DNA of 64,000 bases from assembly GCA_944381115.1 (NCBI GenBank), contig CALWJV010000016.1, positions 131,307-195,306 on the forward strand, in the 5' to 3' direction. Under the pieces are notes generated by a model. The model made no database searches, was not told the DNA's origin, and worked only from the letters and a program-made list of their open reading frames with translations. The stretch's first letter is position 1; the number at the start of each line of letters is the position of its first letter. Made by a program: the position numbers and the translations under genes. This DNA comes from an uncultured Clostridia bacterium. Its GTDB lineage: Bacteria > Bacillota > Clostridia > Oscillospirales > CAG-272. Shown one piece after another: positions 1-10,573 of this stretch.

Positions 1-735
1 ACGTAGTGTACGCACAAATTTACATGCTTTGGCATACAAATCGGTGGATTCGTCTCCTTCTCCGGAAATAATAAGAGGAGTTCTTGCCTCATCAATCAAA
101 ATTGAATCAACTTCATCAACGATCGCAAAAGTATGTCCTCTTTGGACCTTTCTTTCTTTGTAGATAACCATATTATCCCTAAGGTAATCAAAGCCGAATT
201 CATTATTTGTTCCATAAGTTATGTCACAACCGTAAGCCGATTTTTTTTCTTCTTTTGTCTGACCGTGACTTATTAGCCCTGTTGTAAGGCCCATAAATCC
301 GTAGACTCTTCCCATTTCTTCACAACCGACTCTTGCAAGATATTCGTTAACCGTAACTATATGCACACCTTTTCCGGAAAGTGCATTAAGATATGCCGGT
401 AGGACCGCAACAAGCGTTTTTCCTTCGCCGGTTTTCATTTCAGCAATTCTACCTTGGTGCAGTATTATACCTCCCATAAGTTGAACCCTGAATGGTCTTT
501 TACTGAGGACTCTGTCCGCCGCTTCTCTTACCGCCGCAAAAGCGTCCGGAAGAATATCATCAAGTGTTTCCCCTTTTTTCAATCTTTCTTTAAGTATATC
601 TGTCACCGAGGAAAGTTCCCCGTCGCTCATTTCGGAATATTTGTTGGCAAGTTCTTCTATTTTATCAACGGTAGACGTTATTTTCTTTATCTGACGCTGA
701 CTGTACGTTCCGAAGATCTTTGTAAAAAGTCCCAT
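1..735 (-). CDS. secA: Preprotein translocase ATPase SecA, N-terminal part (cut by window edge)
   Basis: ATP-driven motor of the Sec pathway, which pushes unfolded preproteins through SecYEG at the cytoplasmic membrane. The 245 codons present run open to the left edge and start [12 protein letters not shown]. The Walker A motif (MKTGEGKT) and the DEAD-type Walker B region ([16 protein letters not shown]) of the first nucleotide-binding fold are both visible, as is the [15 protein letters not shown] segment typical of SecA. The ATG at 733-735 follows a GGAG-type ribosome site (AACGGAGC). The C-terminal two thirds lie outside the window. Identification is secure from the conserved motifs and order. 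Confidence 0.96.
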   Translation of the reverse strand, partial: MGLFTKIFGTYSQRQIKKITSTVDKIEELANKYSEMSDGELSSVTDILKERLKKGETLDDILPDAFAAVREAADRVLSKRPFRVQLMGGIILHQGRIAEMKTGEGKTLVAVLPAYLNALSGKGVHIVTVNEYLARVGCEEMGRVYGFMGLTTGLISHGQTKEEKKSAYGCDITYGTNNEFGFDYLRDNMVIYKERKVQRGHTFAIVDEVDSILIDEARTPLIISGEGDESTDLYAKACKFVRTLR

Positions 736-886
736 TTTTTGCTCCGTTTCTTAAATACTTGTTAAATTAAATTATCATGTTAATTATAATTATTATATAC
801 TATAAAATAAACATACATAATAACATTTTGTAAAACTTTTTTGTTTTAAAATCTGTCCACGATGCACGGTCACTACTTAAAAACTA

Positions 887-915
887 TTGCAAAAAACAAG
901 AAAACGTGGTATAAT
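887..915 (+). promoter_or_regulatory. Sigma-A promoter for trmL
   Basis: TTGCAA at 887-892 and TATAAT at 910-915, separated by 17 bases. Transcription would begin near 922, giving a leader of about 60 bases before trmL. Confidence 0.7.
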
Positions 916-984
916 TTCAAAAGGTGTCAAAAATAACTTGACTATAAAAAATAACAAATACCTTGACAATTGAAAGGATGAAAA

Positions 985-1473
985 ATGGCAAATCTTAACC
1001 TTGTACTTGTTGAGCCGGAGATTCCGCAAAATACTGGAAATGTAGCACGCACCTGCGCCGTAACAGGAGCATCTCTTCACCTTGTAAAGCCTATGGGATT
1101 CGAGATAGATGACAAAAAACTAAAGCGTGCAGGCCTTGATTATTGGGATAAACTTGATATTTTTTATTATGAAGGTCTCAATGATTTTCTTGAAAAAACA
1201 AAAGGAGAAAATCTTTATTTTTTTTCTACAAAAGCAACAGTCGTGCACAGCGATATTATATACCCCAAACGTTGCTTTTTGGTATTTGGAAAGGAGACAG
1301 CCGGTCTGCCCAAAAAATTAATAGAGAATAATCCTGAAAATTCCGTACGTATCCCTATGAAAGATGAACTTCGCTGTCTTAATCTTTCAAATTCCGTTGC
1401 CATAGGCGCTTACGAAGTTCTTCGACAATGGGGATATCCTGATCTGACAAATCACCCGACTATAAGATATTAA
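985..1473 (+). CDS. trmL: tRNA (cytidine/uridine-34-2'-O)-methyltransferase, SPOUT family
   Basis: Methylates the 2'-O of the wobble nucleotide in tRNA-Leu isoacceptors, using S-adenosylmethionine. At 162 residues it has the full length of the single-domain TrmL/CspR family. The start is typical (NLVLVEPEIPQNTGNVARTC). The SPOUT knot motifs are present: VFGKETAGLP for the glycine loop, and IPMKDELRCLNLSNSVAI near the C-terminus, which binds the cofactor. The ATG at 985 follows GAAAGGATG. It is a single-gene unit with its own promoter and ends before a bidirectional terminator. Confidence 0.93.
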   Translation: MANLNLVLVEPEIPQNTGNVARTCAVTGASLHLVKPMGFEIDDKKLKRAGLDYWDKLDIFYYEGLNDFLEKTKGENLYFFSTKATVVHSDIIYPKRCFLVFGKETAGLPKKLIENNPENSVRIPMKDELRCLNLSNSVAIGAYEVLRQWGYPDLTNHPTIRY

Positions 1474-1582
1474 GCATTTTTTGTCTATTTTGCCTGCGTT
1501 ATTATCACTTTTTCATTAATTATAAATGTTTTTATTTATTAAATCCAAATATTTTACTTCTGTTATTGATATATTTTTAAAT

Positions 1583-1621
1583 AAAAAGGGTTGCCTGATT
1601 TGATGGCAACCCTTTGGTTTT
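1583..1621. terminator. Bidirectional terminator between trmL and the SGNH gene
   Basis: Stem AAAGGGTTGCC/GGCAACCCTTT with a short loop, flanked by A-rich sequence on the left and a T-rich run on the right. It can therefore end transcripts from both converging genes. Confidence 0.75.
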
Positions 1622-1657
1622 TATGGATATTTATTGCGTATTCACAAGTGTTTTAAT

Positions 1658-4600
1658 TCACTCTTTTATAAGTTCGACCATTTTTGCACTTATAAGAGGG
1701 GCGTAAAATTTATTATATCCGGTACTCGTGAGATGAGTTCCGTTACCATTACCCTCTTCCTCTGTACTGTTATAACTGTAAATTATGCGTTGTTCATCAT
1801 TATTTGTATCAATTGCTCCGTCGTGGTAAATATCAACTACGGGTATGCCCCATTTTTCGCATACTGCAATGGCACTGTTTACAAGAAGTTCAAGCGTTTG
1901 CGCATGTCTGGTCGGCATATTGTGAGGAGTTACAAATATTATCTTTGCCGTCGGATATTTTTCTTTCATGAGTTTTACCGTTGCTTCAAACGATCCGCAA
2001 AATGTTGTAAGATCATATTCATCATTAAATCCATCTGTAATTTCACCGAGCGTGCAGTTATTGAATCCTGTTGCATTGGCATCGTTTGTAAGACCGTTAA
2101 ATACTACAAAGTCGGGACACACAGCACTTGCCGCATTAACCTGACTGTAAACATTTGTTTTTACATTATTGACCGTAATGGTATTTCCGCCTTTTGCATA
2201 CTTCGTATGTACCATTCCGTATTGAGAGACAAGACCGTCGATCATACCGAGACCGCTATAATGCCCCTGAACAAGAGAATCCCCAAAACTGTATACGGTT
2301 TTCCCAATAAGAACGCTTCCTTCTCCGTCTGCACCGTTGATCATATTATCCTCCGTATTTGCAACTTTATAATATACATCGGCATTTTTCCAATAGTTGA
2401 ATATGGATTTCATAAGGTTTCTGTGTGTCTCGTCATCGGATTTTGAAAGGTTATTGTATGCAAATCCCAGAACGCTTGAAGTAATTGTCAGCATATTCTG
2501 ACCGCTTGAATTTTCAACGGTCAGCGTATGCTTTTCTTTAAGCCCGTAAGCATTTACTGATTTTTCAATATAATATAATCCGTTACCTTCCGGTCTTAAT
2601 TTCGGAATAACCTCTTCACCGTCTATCATGAATGTGTAATCATATATACTTCCGACCTCCGATTTGAATGTAAATATCATTTTTATGTTTGATTCAAGAG
2701 ACAGGCTGTATTTTGTACGGATTATAAGTCCGTTCGGATTTTCTGCTGTTGCATCTGTCTTGTTTGAATCCGTAACATTTGCTTCAGCGCCGGTCACACC
2801 TTCCGATATAAAACTGTTTGCATCGATTCCGGCAAGAGCCGAAACATCAACAGCTGTACTTGTTTTATCAAGATCTTTTTTCGCAAGTTTTCCGTAAAGT
2901 TCAAGTGCACTTAACAGGGCCCTTAATTCTTCTGAATAAGTTATGCTTACCGGCTCTGCTTTTACTTCATCTATATAAGTTTGTGCGGAATAACTGTATT
3001 CGGTTCCAATCGGTTCCCCATTCTTAAATAGTCTAAGTTTTATTGTATCTGCAATATCTTTTGCGGGAACACCGTAACTTATTTTATAATAAACACTTCC
3101 TTTTATGACAACACTGTTAAGTTCGCTTACAGAAATTTTAAGTGTTCTACCTTCGGTAAAATCAGGTTCTCTGCCTATTTCGGCGAATAAATCAGGTTCA
3201 ATGACTTCGGGATTTATGCTTAGGTAAAATACTACTTTAACATCGCTGCCTAAAATAAGACTGTTTCCGTAAAGTGTAGAAATCCCGTCCGCACTCTCTC
3301 CGCATACGCTGCAAATACCGTTTTCAATATTTCCCAAATGATTTGAACCGTTACAAACGATCTTTCCGTTTGCATCTGCCGTATAATTTTTTCCGTCAAT
3401 TATTACCGTATCGCTTACGATCGGAAGCCCATATTCATCATAGTATCTGTACGCGCCGCTTTCTATAATTAATCCTCTCTTTATATCGGACGCCTTTGCC
3501 GGAGTCTTTGTTCCGTCATCGGTAAGAACAGGCATTCCGCCTTCCATTGTCATAAAACGCATAGGTTTATCTGCATCAGCGTATATTGAAATATTCTTTA
3601 TATACATTCCCGCAATAAACCCTTCTGCCTGCAATGATCTGAATCCCTGGACTCCGTAGCATCCGGAAGATATTTCAATATCTTCAAGAATTTTAACTCC
3701 GTTTACATACATATCAAAAATGCCGTCCGCTTTTCCAGATGTCGGAGTATTTAAAATAACCGAAATCTTTGTAAATTCTGTTTTACTGAGCGGAACAAGT
3801 TTTCTGTTTCCGGATTTGAGCCAACCGTCCTCGGTTATACTTGCAATAATCGTATCATTTTCCAAAGTCGGTCTTGACATCTCTTGATTATATCCTTTTA
3901 CTGATATTAGTCCATTCGCGCCTGCGCCTGCACCTGAAAAATACTGATCAAGCATTATGTCAATTTCAAATCCGATACTAGCACCGTTTACATATTGTGA
4001 CGGCAAATCATAATCCCAATAACTGTCTTGGTTTGTGCCGGTATTTATATATGAAAGATAGTATCTTGCACTTGAATCGTCTACCGTGACTTTGTAATTA
4101 TACGCCGCTCTTTCAACTCCGGTAACAATTTCATTTATACATGACGCATCTTCTGATTTTAGAAGTTCGATATTTTGAGTGTCCCCGTAATTAAATACAC
4201 TTTCAAAATAAGGTGCATAAGACATCTCTATACCGTCGCTTGCTTTACCAATAACATTTCCTCTGTAACCTACAATATAATTTTCTCCGTCAAGTGAGAA
4301 ATTTTCTGTCTTGAACGTTCCGTCTTCATTGAAATAACGAAGTATTTTTGCTGTTTTGACAAATCCTGTTATTCTGTTTATAAACGGACTGTCCATATTT
4401 TCACCACTGTTATATGCATCAGTGAGTCTGACCGAGATATCTTTGATGAAGAGTTCGGTTTCATTCATAGGTTGTATTGAGTTTTTATACCCGCAGAAGA
4501 AAGCAATATCATTTAAAAAGAATTTTTCCGGAGTATTTTCTCCCCATGGTGCTTGAGTGGTAGAAGCAGTCGTCTTCAGTTCGCCGTTTACATAAACATG

Positions 4601-6010
4601 TACCTTGACCGCATTGCTTGCTTCATTACATACAAAATCAACAGTAACATTAGTATAACTTTCCGTAGAAGCCTTACCTATATTTACTCCGTTGTATGCC
4701 ATATTTCCGTCTGCATATAGATATACAGAACCAAGAGGAGTACTTCCCGACAGCCTGTTTATCGGATTCATTATTTGATATGTACTTCCGAGAGTTTCCG
4801 ATCCCATTTTAAAATCAACGGACACTGAGTAGTTTTTCCCGATTATATTATACAGACCAAAGACAGAAAAATATGCCTGAGCATCCGCAGGTGTTACAAA
4901 TCCTGCAGGCTTACCATATTTAAGCACTGTATCATTTCCGTCTTTTGCATACGTAAGGATACCGCCGTCCGGCATTGCAGTATTTACAGTCAAAGTGACT
5001 CCGTCTGCGGCAATCCCCGCAATGTTCTCATTTGCAACAAGACTTTTTCCTGCCTCCGCATCAGAAAAATCCGTTATAAAAAGATCCTCTTCCTCGGTAT
5101 TATGAGCGTTTCTCTGTGCACGACCGGCTAAAATTATATTATCTATAAACATTCCGGAGTTTCTTACATCCGAAATATTATCGCTTGAATTATATAAGCG
5201 GATCTGTCCAAAGGCGTAATCAAGATAACTTCTTCCAGTTTCACCGAAAGTCTGATCGTCATTGAGCGAAAGAAATTGCTCGCCATCCGGCGTAACAAGA
5301 ACATCGTTTAAATAAACATAGTATTTGTTTTCCGAAAGTTTGACATGTAATGAAACGGTCGTATATTCTATATCCGAAAGGTACCCAATAAGGTTTTCCG
5401 GAGAAAAATTATTCTGTGTATAAAGTCCTCCTACCTTTGATATCCAAACCGTAGTAGTATTGAATCGGGCACCGCTGTCTCTGTTAATAAAACAAAACAG
5501 CGACTCTGATGAATTACATGAGGCAATATGATTCCCGTTCATCTTAAGATCAACACTTATAAATATGTCATTTCCCCGTGCAACACCATTATTCATTATA
5601 TCTATGTAGTTATCATTATTATCATCTTCATTTTCCGCATTTCCGAGATAAAGAGCCTTATTTACATCATCCATTATTATTGAATAACTCTGCCTGTAAT
5701 TTTTTAACTGTATATCTTTTCCTGAAATGTACGGTGAATTTATACTGGTAAGATACTGAATGTTGCCCTGACTGTTTTTTTCCGTTTTGGAAACGAGACC
5801 CAATTCCTGATCTTCAAAATCAAGATAAAGAGCCGGTACAAAGTTTTTACTCTCAAGGGCTGCTTTCACACTTTCCCAACTCTTTTTTGTTGAAGATACC
5901 AAAATCGGTGCATCATCCGTTTGTCCCACCGCAAAAACGGATATTGGTACAAGTCCGAAAATTATGATAAAAATAAGTAGAATTGCTGAAAATCCGATTC
6001 CTTTTTTCAT
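1658..6010 (-). CDS. Large secreted multidomain protein with C-terminal SGNH/GDSL hydrolase domain
   Basis: A 1,450-residue exported protein. An N-terminal signal peptide is seen (MKKGIGFSAILLIFIIIF, with VFA near 27). Residues of about 40-800 hold three beta-rich stretches resembling LamG/concanavalin-like modules, each with FxVDxKMxG-type strands and aromatic residues. Around 560 and 840 lie short wall-binding-like repeats (RYFNEDGTF, YRYYDEYGLP). A further module spans about 890-1,080. The C-terminal 208 residues form an SGNH hydrolase: GDSL at 1243-1246, a block II glycine in YAKGGNT, block III GLTND, and NGTHLTSTG at 1423-1431. The aspartate normally three residues before the catalytic histidine is an asparagine here (N1423, H1426). 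No LPXTG, dockerin or SLH anchor was seen. The gene begins 22 bases after upp, after AAAGGAGAAAC. Activity (probably acetyl or carbohydrate esterase) is inference. Confidence 0.8.
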   Translation of the reverse strand: MKKGIGFSAILLIFIIIFGLVPISVFAVGQTDDAPILVSSTKKSWESVKAALESKNFVPALYLDFEDQELGLVSKTEKNSQGNIQYLTSINSPYISGKDIQLKNYRQSYSIIMDDVNKALYLGNAENEDDNNDNYIDIMNNGVARGNDIFISVDLKMNGNHIASCNSSESLFCFINRDSGARFNTTTVWISKVGGLYTQNNFSPENLIGYLSDIEYTTVSLHVKLSENKYYVYLNDVLVTPDGEQFLSLNDDQTFGETGRSYLDYAFGQIRLYNSSDNISDVRNSGMFIDNIILAGRAQRNAHNTEEEDLFITDFSDAEAGKSLVANENIAGIAADGVTLTVNTAMPDGGILTYAKDGNDTVLKYGKPAGFVTPADAQAYFSVFGLYNIIGKNYSVSVDFKMGSETLGSTYQIMNPINRLSGSTPLGSVYLYADGNMAYNGVNIGKASTESYTNVTVDFVCNEASNAVKVHVYVNGELKTTASTTQAPWGENTPEKFFLNDIAFFCGYKNSIQPMNETELFIKDISVRLTDAYNSGENMDSPFINRITGFVKTAKILRYFNEDGTFKTENFSLDGENYIVGYRGNVIGKASDGIEMSYAPYFESVFNYGDTQNIELLKSEDASCINEIVTGVERAAYNYKVTVDDSSARYYLSYINTGTNQDSYWDYDLPSQYVNGASIGFEIDIMLDQYFSGAGAGANGLISVKGYNQEMSRPTLENDTIIASITEDGWLKSGNRKLVPLSKTEFTKISVILNTPTSGKADGIFDMYVNGVKILEDIEISSGCYGVQGFRSLQAEGFIAGMYIKNISIYADADKPMRFMTMEGGMPVLTDDGTKTPAKASDIKRGLIIESGAYRYYDEYGLPIVSDTVIIDGKNYTADANGKIVCNGSNHLGNIENGICSVCGESADGISTLYGNSLILGSDVKVVFYLSINPEVIEPDLFAEIGREPDFTEGRTLKISVSELNSVVIKGSVYYKISYGVPAKDIADTIKLRLFKNGEPIGTEYSYSAQTYIDEVKAEPVSITYSEELRALLSALELYGKLAKKDLDKTSTAVDVSALAGIDANSFISEGVTGAEANVTDSNKTDATAENPNGLIIRTKYSLSLESNIKMIFTFKSEVGSIYDYTFMIDGEEVIPKLRPEGNGLYYIEKSVNAYGLKEKHTLTVENSSGQNMLTITSSVLGFAYNNLSKSDDETHRNLMKSIFNYWKNADVYYKVANTEDNMINGADGEGSVLIGKTVYSFGDSLVQGHYSGLGMIDGLVSQYGMVHTKYAKGGNTITVNNVKTNVYSQVNAASAVCPDFVVFNGLTNDANATGFNNCTLGEITDGFNDEYDLTTFCGSFEATVKLMKEKYPTAKIIFVTPHNMPTRHAQTLELLVNSAIAVCEKWGIPVVDIYHDGAIDTNNDEQRIIYSYNSTEEEGNGNGTHLTSTGYNKFYAPLISAKMVELIKE

Positions 6011-6032
6011 GCTGTTTCTCCTTTATATTTAA

Positions 6033-6662
6033 TTACTTTGTTCCAAAAATTCTATCTCCAGCATCTCCGAGACCCGGTACAATGTATGCTTTTTCATTGA
6101 GACATTCATCAAGAGCCGCGCAGTATATATCAACATCCGGATGATCCTTTTGCATCTTTTTTACACCTTCGGGTGCCGCTACAAGACACATAAGCAAAAT
6201 ATTTTTTCCTCCCCTGGACTTTACCGTTGTTACGGCATCTGATGCCGATCCGCCGGTCGCCAGCATCGGATCTACTATGATGACACGTCTTTTTTCCATC
6301 TCCGGAGGCAACTTGCAGTAATATTCCACCGGCAAATGCGTATTCGGGTCGCGGTAAAGACCTATATGTCCAATTTTTGCGGACGGAATAATACGCTGAA
6401 GTCCTTCGACCATGCCGAGCCCTGCACGCAGTATAGGCACAATAGCAGGTTTTTTTCCGGAAATTTTCTTCCCGACTGTTTTACATATAGGAGTTTCTAT
6501 TTCCGTATCTTCAACAGGAAGATCTTTCGTTACCTCATATCCCATAAGCATTGAAATTTCCTCGAGAAGTTGTCGAAAATCCTTGGAAGAGGTGTCTTTT
6601 TTTCTCATCATAGTCAATTTATGACGGATAAGCGGATGATCAACAACATAAAAATTTCCCAT
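6033..6662 (-). CDS. upp: Uracil phosphoribosyltransferase
   Basis: Pyrimidine salvage enzyme that makes UMP from uracil and PRPP in the cytoplasm. Its 209 residues match the family length. The PRPP loop [17 protein letters not shown] is intact, as is the uracil-binding C-terminus ([17 protein letters not shown]). It lies in the minus-strand run behind glyA, with a gap of about 100 bases, and 22 bases before the large SGNH gene. Read-through into that gene is likely. Confidence 0.97.
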   Translation of the reverse strand: MGNFYVVDHPLIRHKLTMMRKKDTSSKDFRQLLEEISMLMGYEVTKDLPVEDTEIETPICKTVGKKISGKKPAIVPILRAGLGMVEGLQRIIPSAKIGHIGLYRDPNTHLPVEYYCKLPPEMEKRRVIIVDPMLATGGSASDAVTTVKSRGGKNILLMCLVAAPEGVKKMQKDHPDVDIYCAALDECLNEKAYIVPGLGDAGDRIFGTK

Positions 6663-6768
6663 TTTGTACTCCCTTTATATTTACACAAAGTTTACGTATC
6701 ACCGTTTAATCTTTCGGTAGCAAATATATTTCTGCATTAAATGTTTGGTTTTAGAAAGGCCGGATATA

Positions 6769-8016
6769 TCAAAAATACAAAGGATGCTTTTTTACGAGGA
6801 CAGTTACCCTTTCCCTGATCTGATCGGCCTTGGTATCAAATTCGGTTGCTGTCAATTTGATGAGTTTACCTATCTCTGCCATATCATCTTCTTTAAATCC
6901 TCTTGATGTTACGGCAGGAGTACCGATCCTTACACCGCTTGTAACAAAAGGTTTTTCAGGGTCGTTCGGTATCGCATTTTTATTTACCGTAATATATACC
7001 TCATCAAGTTGTTTTTCAAGAGCCTTTCCGGTTATACCAAAATTACGAAGGTCCACAAGCATAAGATGATTGTCGGTACCTCCGGAAACAAGAGAAAATC
7101 CTTCATCAAGGAGCGTTTTTGCGAGGACCTGGGCGTTCTTCACGATCTGAGTCTGGTATTCTTTGAACTCCGGCTTCAATGCTTCGCCGAAGCAGACCGC
7201 TTTTCCCGCAATAACATGCATTAGCGGACCTCCTTGAATACCCGGAAATATTGCTTTATTAATCTTTTTGGCGGTTTCCTCGTCGTTTGTCAAAATAAGG
7301 CCGCCTCTGGGACCGCGGAGCGTTTTATGTGTGGTAGTTGTAACTACATCTGCATACGGAACTGGGGACGGATGAAGACCTGCGGCAACAAGCCCCGCGA
7401 TATGAGCCATATCTACCATAAAATAAGCACCTACCGATTTTGCTATTTCGGAAAGTTTTTTAAAGTCGATTATTCTCGGGTATGCGGAAGCACCTGCAAC
7501 TATAAGTTTTGGTTTGCATTCTTTTGCGCTTCTTTCAACCGCATCATAGTCTATAACATTTGTGTCATCTGTAACGCCGTACGCTACAAATTTATAATAT
7601 TTACCGGAAATATTTACCGGAGAACCGTGAGTAAGATGTCCGCCGTGGGCAAGATTCATACCCATAACAGTATCGCCGGGATTTATAAGTGCGAAATAGA
7701 CCGCAGTATTTGCCTGAGCACCGCTGTGCGCCTGAACATTTGCATAATTTGCGCCGAAAAGTTTTTTAGCCCTCTCTATGGCAAGGGTTTCAATAACATC
7801 AACGCACTCACATCCGCCGTAATACCGCTTCTCCGGATACCCTTCCGCATATTTATTTGTAAGAACAGAACCCACGGCTGCCATTACTGCGGGAGAAACA
7901 AAGTTTTCCGAGGCGATAAGCTCAATTCCTCTTTGCTGACGGGCACACTCTGCTTTGATAGCATCTGCCACCTCAGGGTCAAATTTACTCAAAAATTCCA
8001 TGTTTTCTTTAACCAT
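6769..8016 (-). CDS. glyA: Serine hydroxymethyltransferase
   Basis: PLP enzyme that interconverts serine and glycine while loading one-carbon units onto tetrahydrofolate. It has 415 residues, the usual bacterial length. The PLP lysine is K231 in [16 protein letters not shown], and the N-terminal [15 protein letters not shown] and [15 protein letters not shown] motifs are complete. It sits 68 bases after cysS in the same direction. Together with cysE and cysS it places serine-derived amino-acid and one-carbon metabolism in one transcript. Confidence 0.97.
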   Translation of the reverse strand: MVKENMEFLSKFDPEVADAIKAECARQQRGIELIASENFVSPAVMAAVGSVLTNKYAEGYPEKRYYGGCECVDVIETLAIERAKKLFGANYANVQAHSGAQANTAVYFALINPGDTVMGMNLAHGGHLTHGSPVNISGKYYKFVAYGVTDDTNVIDYDAVERSAKECKPKLIVAGASAYPRIIDFKKLSEIAKSVGAYFMVDMAHIAGLVAAGLHPSPVPYADVVTTTTHKTLRGPRGGLILTNDEETAKKINKAIFPGIQGGPLMHVIAGKAVCFGEALKPEFKEYQTQIVKNAQVLAKTLLDEGFSLVSGGTDNHLMLVDLRNFGITGKALEKQLDEVYITVNKNAIPNDPEKPFVTSGVRIGTPAVTSRGFKEDDMAEIGKLIKLTATEFDTKADQIRERVTVLVKKHPLYF

Positions 8017-8084
8017 CTTTTATGTCTCCTTAATTTTTATTATTTTCATTCTTATGACACAAAACAGATATTTTCCTGTTATTT

Positions 8085-9521
8085 TTAATTACGTCTATCT
8101 TTTTCATAAGTCAGGTCTAACGTGTATTTCGTACCTTGCGGCGTATCTATTAAAGTAATTCCTTTTTCGGAAAGTTCAGATCTTATCCTGTCTGCTTCCG
8201 CGTATTTTTTCGATTTCTTTGCTTCGGCACGAAGTTTTATCTGCTCTTCAATATAAGAAGCCAATTCGACGTCTGCAACCGGTTGGTCATTTTCTTTTTT
8301 TCGTGGCCTTGTAAGATCGAGCGAGAGAACTCGGTCAAAGTCTTCTATAAGTGCCTTTTTTGTAACATCATTTGTATCTGCCTTCAATACATCGTAAACA
8401 GCGGTAACCGCAAGAGATGTATTAAGATCGTTATCCAGTGCCTCTACAAATTTTGTCTTATACTCTGCAAATTTTTCAGTATCGACCGCGCCTTCGTTTT
8501 TAAGTAACGCAATTTTCGCAATAAGTTTTTTAAATGCTCCGGATGCATTGTCAAGGTTTTCGTATGAAAATACCAATGATTTTCGGTAATGCGACTGCAA
8601 ACAAAAGAATCGATATGCAAGTGGATCATATCCCTTTGATTCAAGAAGCGATACGGTTAAAAATTCTCCCTTTGATTTTGACATCTTTCCGCTGTTTGTA
8701 TTAAGATGATGAACATGGAACCACTGAGGACACCATTCATGACCAAGATACGCTTGCGACTGTGCAACTTCGTTTGTATGGTGCGGAAAAGCATTATCGA
8801 TACCGCCGCAGTGAATATCAATCCGATCTCCGAGATGTTTCATTGATATGCAGGAACACTCGATATGCCACCCCGGGTACCCGACTCCCCAAGGAGAATC
8901 CCATTTAAGTGCCTGATCTTCAAACTTTGATTTTGTGAACCAAAGAACAAAATCATTTTTGTTTTTTTTGTTACTGTCTGCTTCAACTCCGTCCCGTACA
9001 CCGACCTCCAGATTTTCTTCGTCAAAGTTATTGAAAATATAGTAATTTTTCAATTTAGAAGTATCAAAGTAAACATTTCCTCCTGCAAGATAAGCGTACC
9101 CTTTATCTATAAGCCCCGAAATCACCTTTATAAAATCGTCAATGCATGCAGTTGCAGGCTCTATAACATCGGGAATTTTTATATTAAGTTTTTTACAATC
9201 TTCAAAAAACGCATCTGTATAATATTTTGCGATCTCCATTACCGTTTTGTGTTCTCTTTTCGCGCCTTTCAGCATTTTGTCTTCGCCGGTATCTGCGTCT
9301 GACGAAAGATGTCCGACATCGGTAATGTTCATTACTCTTTTAACATCATACCCGGAATATCTGAAATATTTTTCCAAAACATCTTCCATGATGTAAGTTC
9401 TCAGATTTCCTATATGTGCAAAGTGATAGACGGTTGGACCGCAGGTATACATCTTCACCTTGCCCGGCTCGTAAGTTTTGAATTCATCCTTTGTTCTTGT
9501 AAGAGAATTGTATAAAATCAT
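8085..9521 (-). CDS. cysS: Cysteinyl-tRNA synthetase
   Basis: Class I aminoacyl-tRNA synthetase that charges tRNA-Cys. The HIGH signature appears as HIGN in YHFAHIGNLRTY, and KMSKS is intact (GKMSKSKGE). The zinc ligands include the cysteine in MYTCGPTVY and a CSCISMKHLG plus HCGGID cluster. I start at the ATG at 9519-9521 (MILYNSLTRTK), which follows AAAGGTAAAGAC. A longer in-frame start 24 bases upstream has no better ribosome site. The protein is 478 residues, normal for the family. It lies downstream of cysE, an arrangement common in Firmicutes; no T-box leader was recognised in the gap between them. Confidence 0.97.
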   Translation of the reverse strand: MILYNSLTRTKDEFKTYEPGKVKMYTCGPTVYHFAHIGNLRTYIMEDVLEKYFRYSGYDVKRVMNITDVGHLSSDADTGEDKMLKGAKREHKTVMEIAKYYTDAFFEDCKKLNIKIPDVIEPATACIDDFIKVISGLIDKGYAYLAGGNVYFDTSKLKNYYIFNNFDEENLEVGVRDGVEADSNKKNKNDFVLWFTKSKFEDQALKWDSPWGVGYPGWHIECSCISMKHLGDRIDIHCGGIDNAFPHHTNEVAQSQAYLGHEWCPQWFHVHHLNTNSGKMSKSKGEFLTVSLLESKGYDPLAYRFFCLQSHYRKSLVFSYENLDNASGAFKKLIAKIALLKNEGAVDTEKFAEYKTKFVEALDNDLNTSLAVTAVYDVLKADTNDVTKKALIEDFDRVLSLDLTRPRKKENDQPVADVELASYIEEQIKLRAEAKKSKKYAEADRIRSELSEKGITLIDTPQGTKYTLDLTYEKDRRN

Positions 9522-9671
9522 GTCTTTACCTTTCTTGGATTTCACCTTGAATACATTTATTTGCTTTTTAGTACTTTGCGACTTTTTATATTTACCGTAC
9601 CATAAACCTGTTTTTCATGCTGCCGGATCTTTATTTTTACACTATATCTGCTTTTTAACTCAATTGAATTT

Positions 9672-10391
9672 TTATTCATTTTTATCGGAAACGGAAGGTT
9701 CCTTTTCCATTTTTTTAATTTTATTTTCAAGACGTTTTATTTTATTACTCATTGCTTTAAGTTCCTGCGCTACCGGATCGGGGATATGTATTTGGTCAAG
9801 GTCACTTTGAGGAACCCTCTTTTCTCCCATTTTTACAACTTTTGCAGGAATCCCGACGGCAGTACAATTCGGCGGTATCTCTTTAAGTACGACGGCATTT
9901 GCCGCGACCTTTGAATTATCGCCTATTTTAAACGGTCCGAGGATTTTTGCTCCGGAACCGACCATTACGTTGTTACCCAAAGTCGGATGCCGCTTTCCGA
10001 CGTCTTTACCGGTTCCTCCCAGAGTGACCCCTTGATAAAGCGTACAGTTATCGCCTATTTCCGTTGTTTCTCCAATAACAACGCCGCTGCCGTGATCAAT
10101 AAACAATCCTTTTCCTATAGTTGCACCGGGGTGTATCTCTATACCGGTAAAAAATCTTGCTGTCTGGCTGACGATTCTTGCCGGAAGATAAAGTTTTTTC
10201 TTGTAAAGTTTATGTGATATCCTGTATGCAATGACAGCATGAAGTCCGGAATAAGTCAACATTACTTCCAGCGTACTTTTTGCCGCCGGGTCTCTTTCCT
10301 TGACCGCTTTAATGTCGTCTTTAAGTTCTTCAATGCTTCTCTTAAAAGAGTCGGCTATTCCTTTTTTCCTTTTTTCTCTATTACCGTTCAC
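9672..10391 (-). CDS. cysE: Serine O-acetyltransferase
   Basis: First step of cysteine synthesis: L-serine plus acetyl-CoA gives O-acetylserine. It is a 239-residue protein with an N-terminal helical region and a left-handed beta helix of hexapeptide repeats ([36 protein letters not shown]). The conserved His/Asp pair (DHGSG) and GGTGKD...RHPTLG loop are present. The C-terminus is longer than in the short clostridial forms and ends in a charged predicted coiled coil (residues about 210-235). The start is GTG at 10389-10391, seven bases after AAGGAG. It heads the minus-strand run and has a clear sigma-A promoter. Confidence 0.94.
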   Translation of the reverse strand: MNGNREKRKKGIADSFKRSIEELKDDIKAVKERDPAAKSTLEVMLTYSGLHAVIAYRISHKLYKKKLYLPARIVSQTARFFTGIEIHPGATIGKGLFIDHGSGVVIGETTEIGDNCTLYQGVTLGGTGKDVGKRHPTLGNNVMVGSGAKILGPFKIGDNSKVAANAVVLKEIPPNCTAVGIPAKVVKMGEKRVPQSDLDQIHIPDPVAQELKAMSNKIKRLENKIKKMEKEPSVSDKNE

Positions 10392-10457
10392 CGTTTTTTC
10401 TCCTTAAAAAGAGATTTTATTTATAAAAAATAAATATTTTACGTATACTTATGTACA

Positions 10458-10486
10458 AGTATATCATATTATTTTATTTTTTTCAA
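10458..10486 (-). promoter_or_regulatory. Promoter for the cysE-cysS-glyA-upp run
   Basis: On the minus strand, TTGAAA (10481-10486) and TATACT (10458-10463) with 17 bases between. It lies about 70 bases before the cysE start, divergent from the DUF1292 promoter. Confidence 0.75.
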
Positions 10487-10573
10487 GTATATTTTTACAA
10501 AAATTAATATTTAAGGAAATTTTAATATACTTTTGAATTTTCAAAAATTAACTTAATTTCTACAAACATCATA

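Noticed and set aside
1634..2446. 270-codon plus-strand frame opposite the SGNH gene
   Set aside because: Cys-, Tyr- and Ile-rich translation with no known motif, lying antisense to a clearly coding gene; a shadow frame.
7234..8088. 284-codon plus-strand frame opposite glyA
   Set aside because: Antisense shadow of the conserved serine hydroxymethyltransferase; composition is not protein-like.
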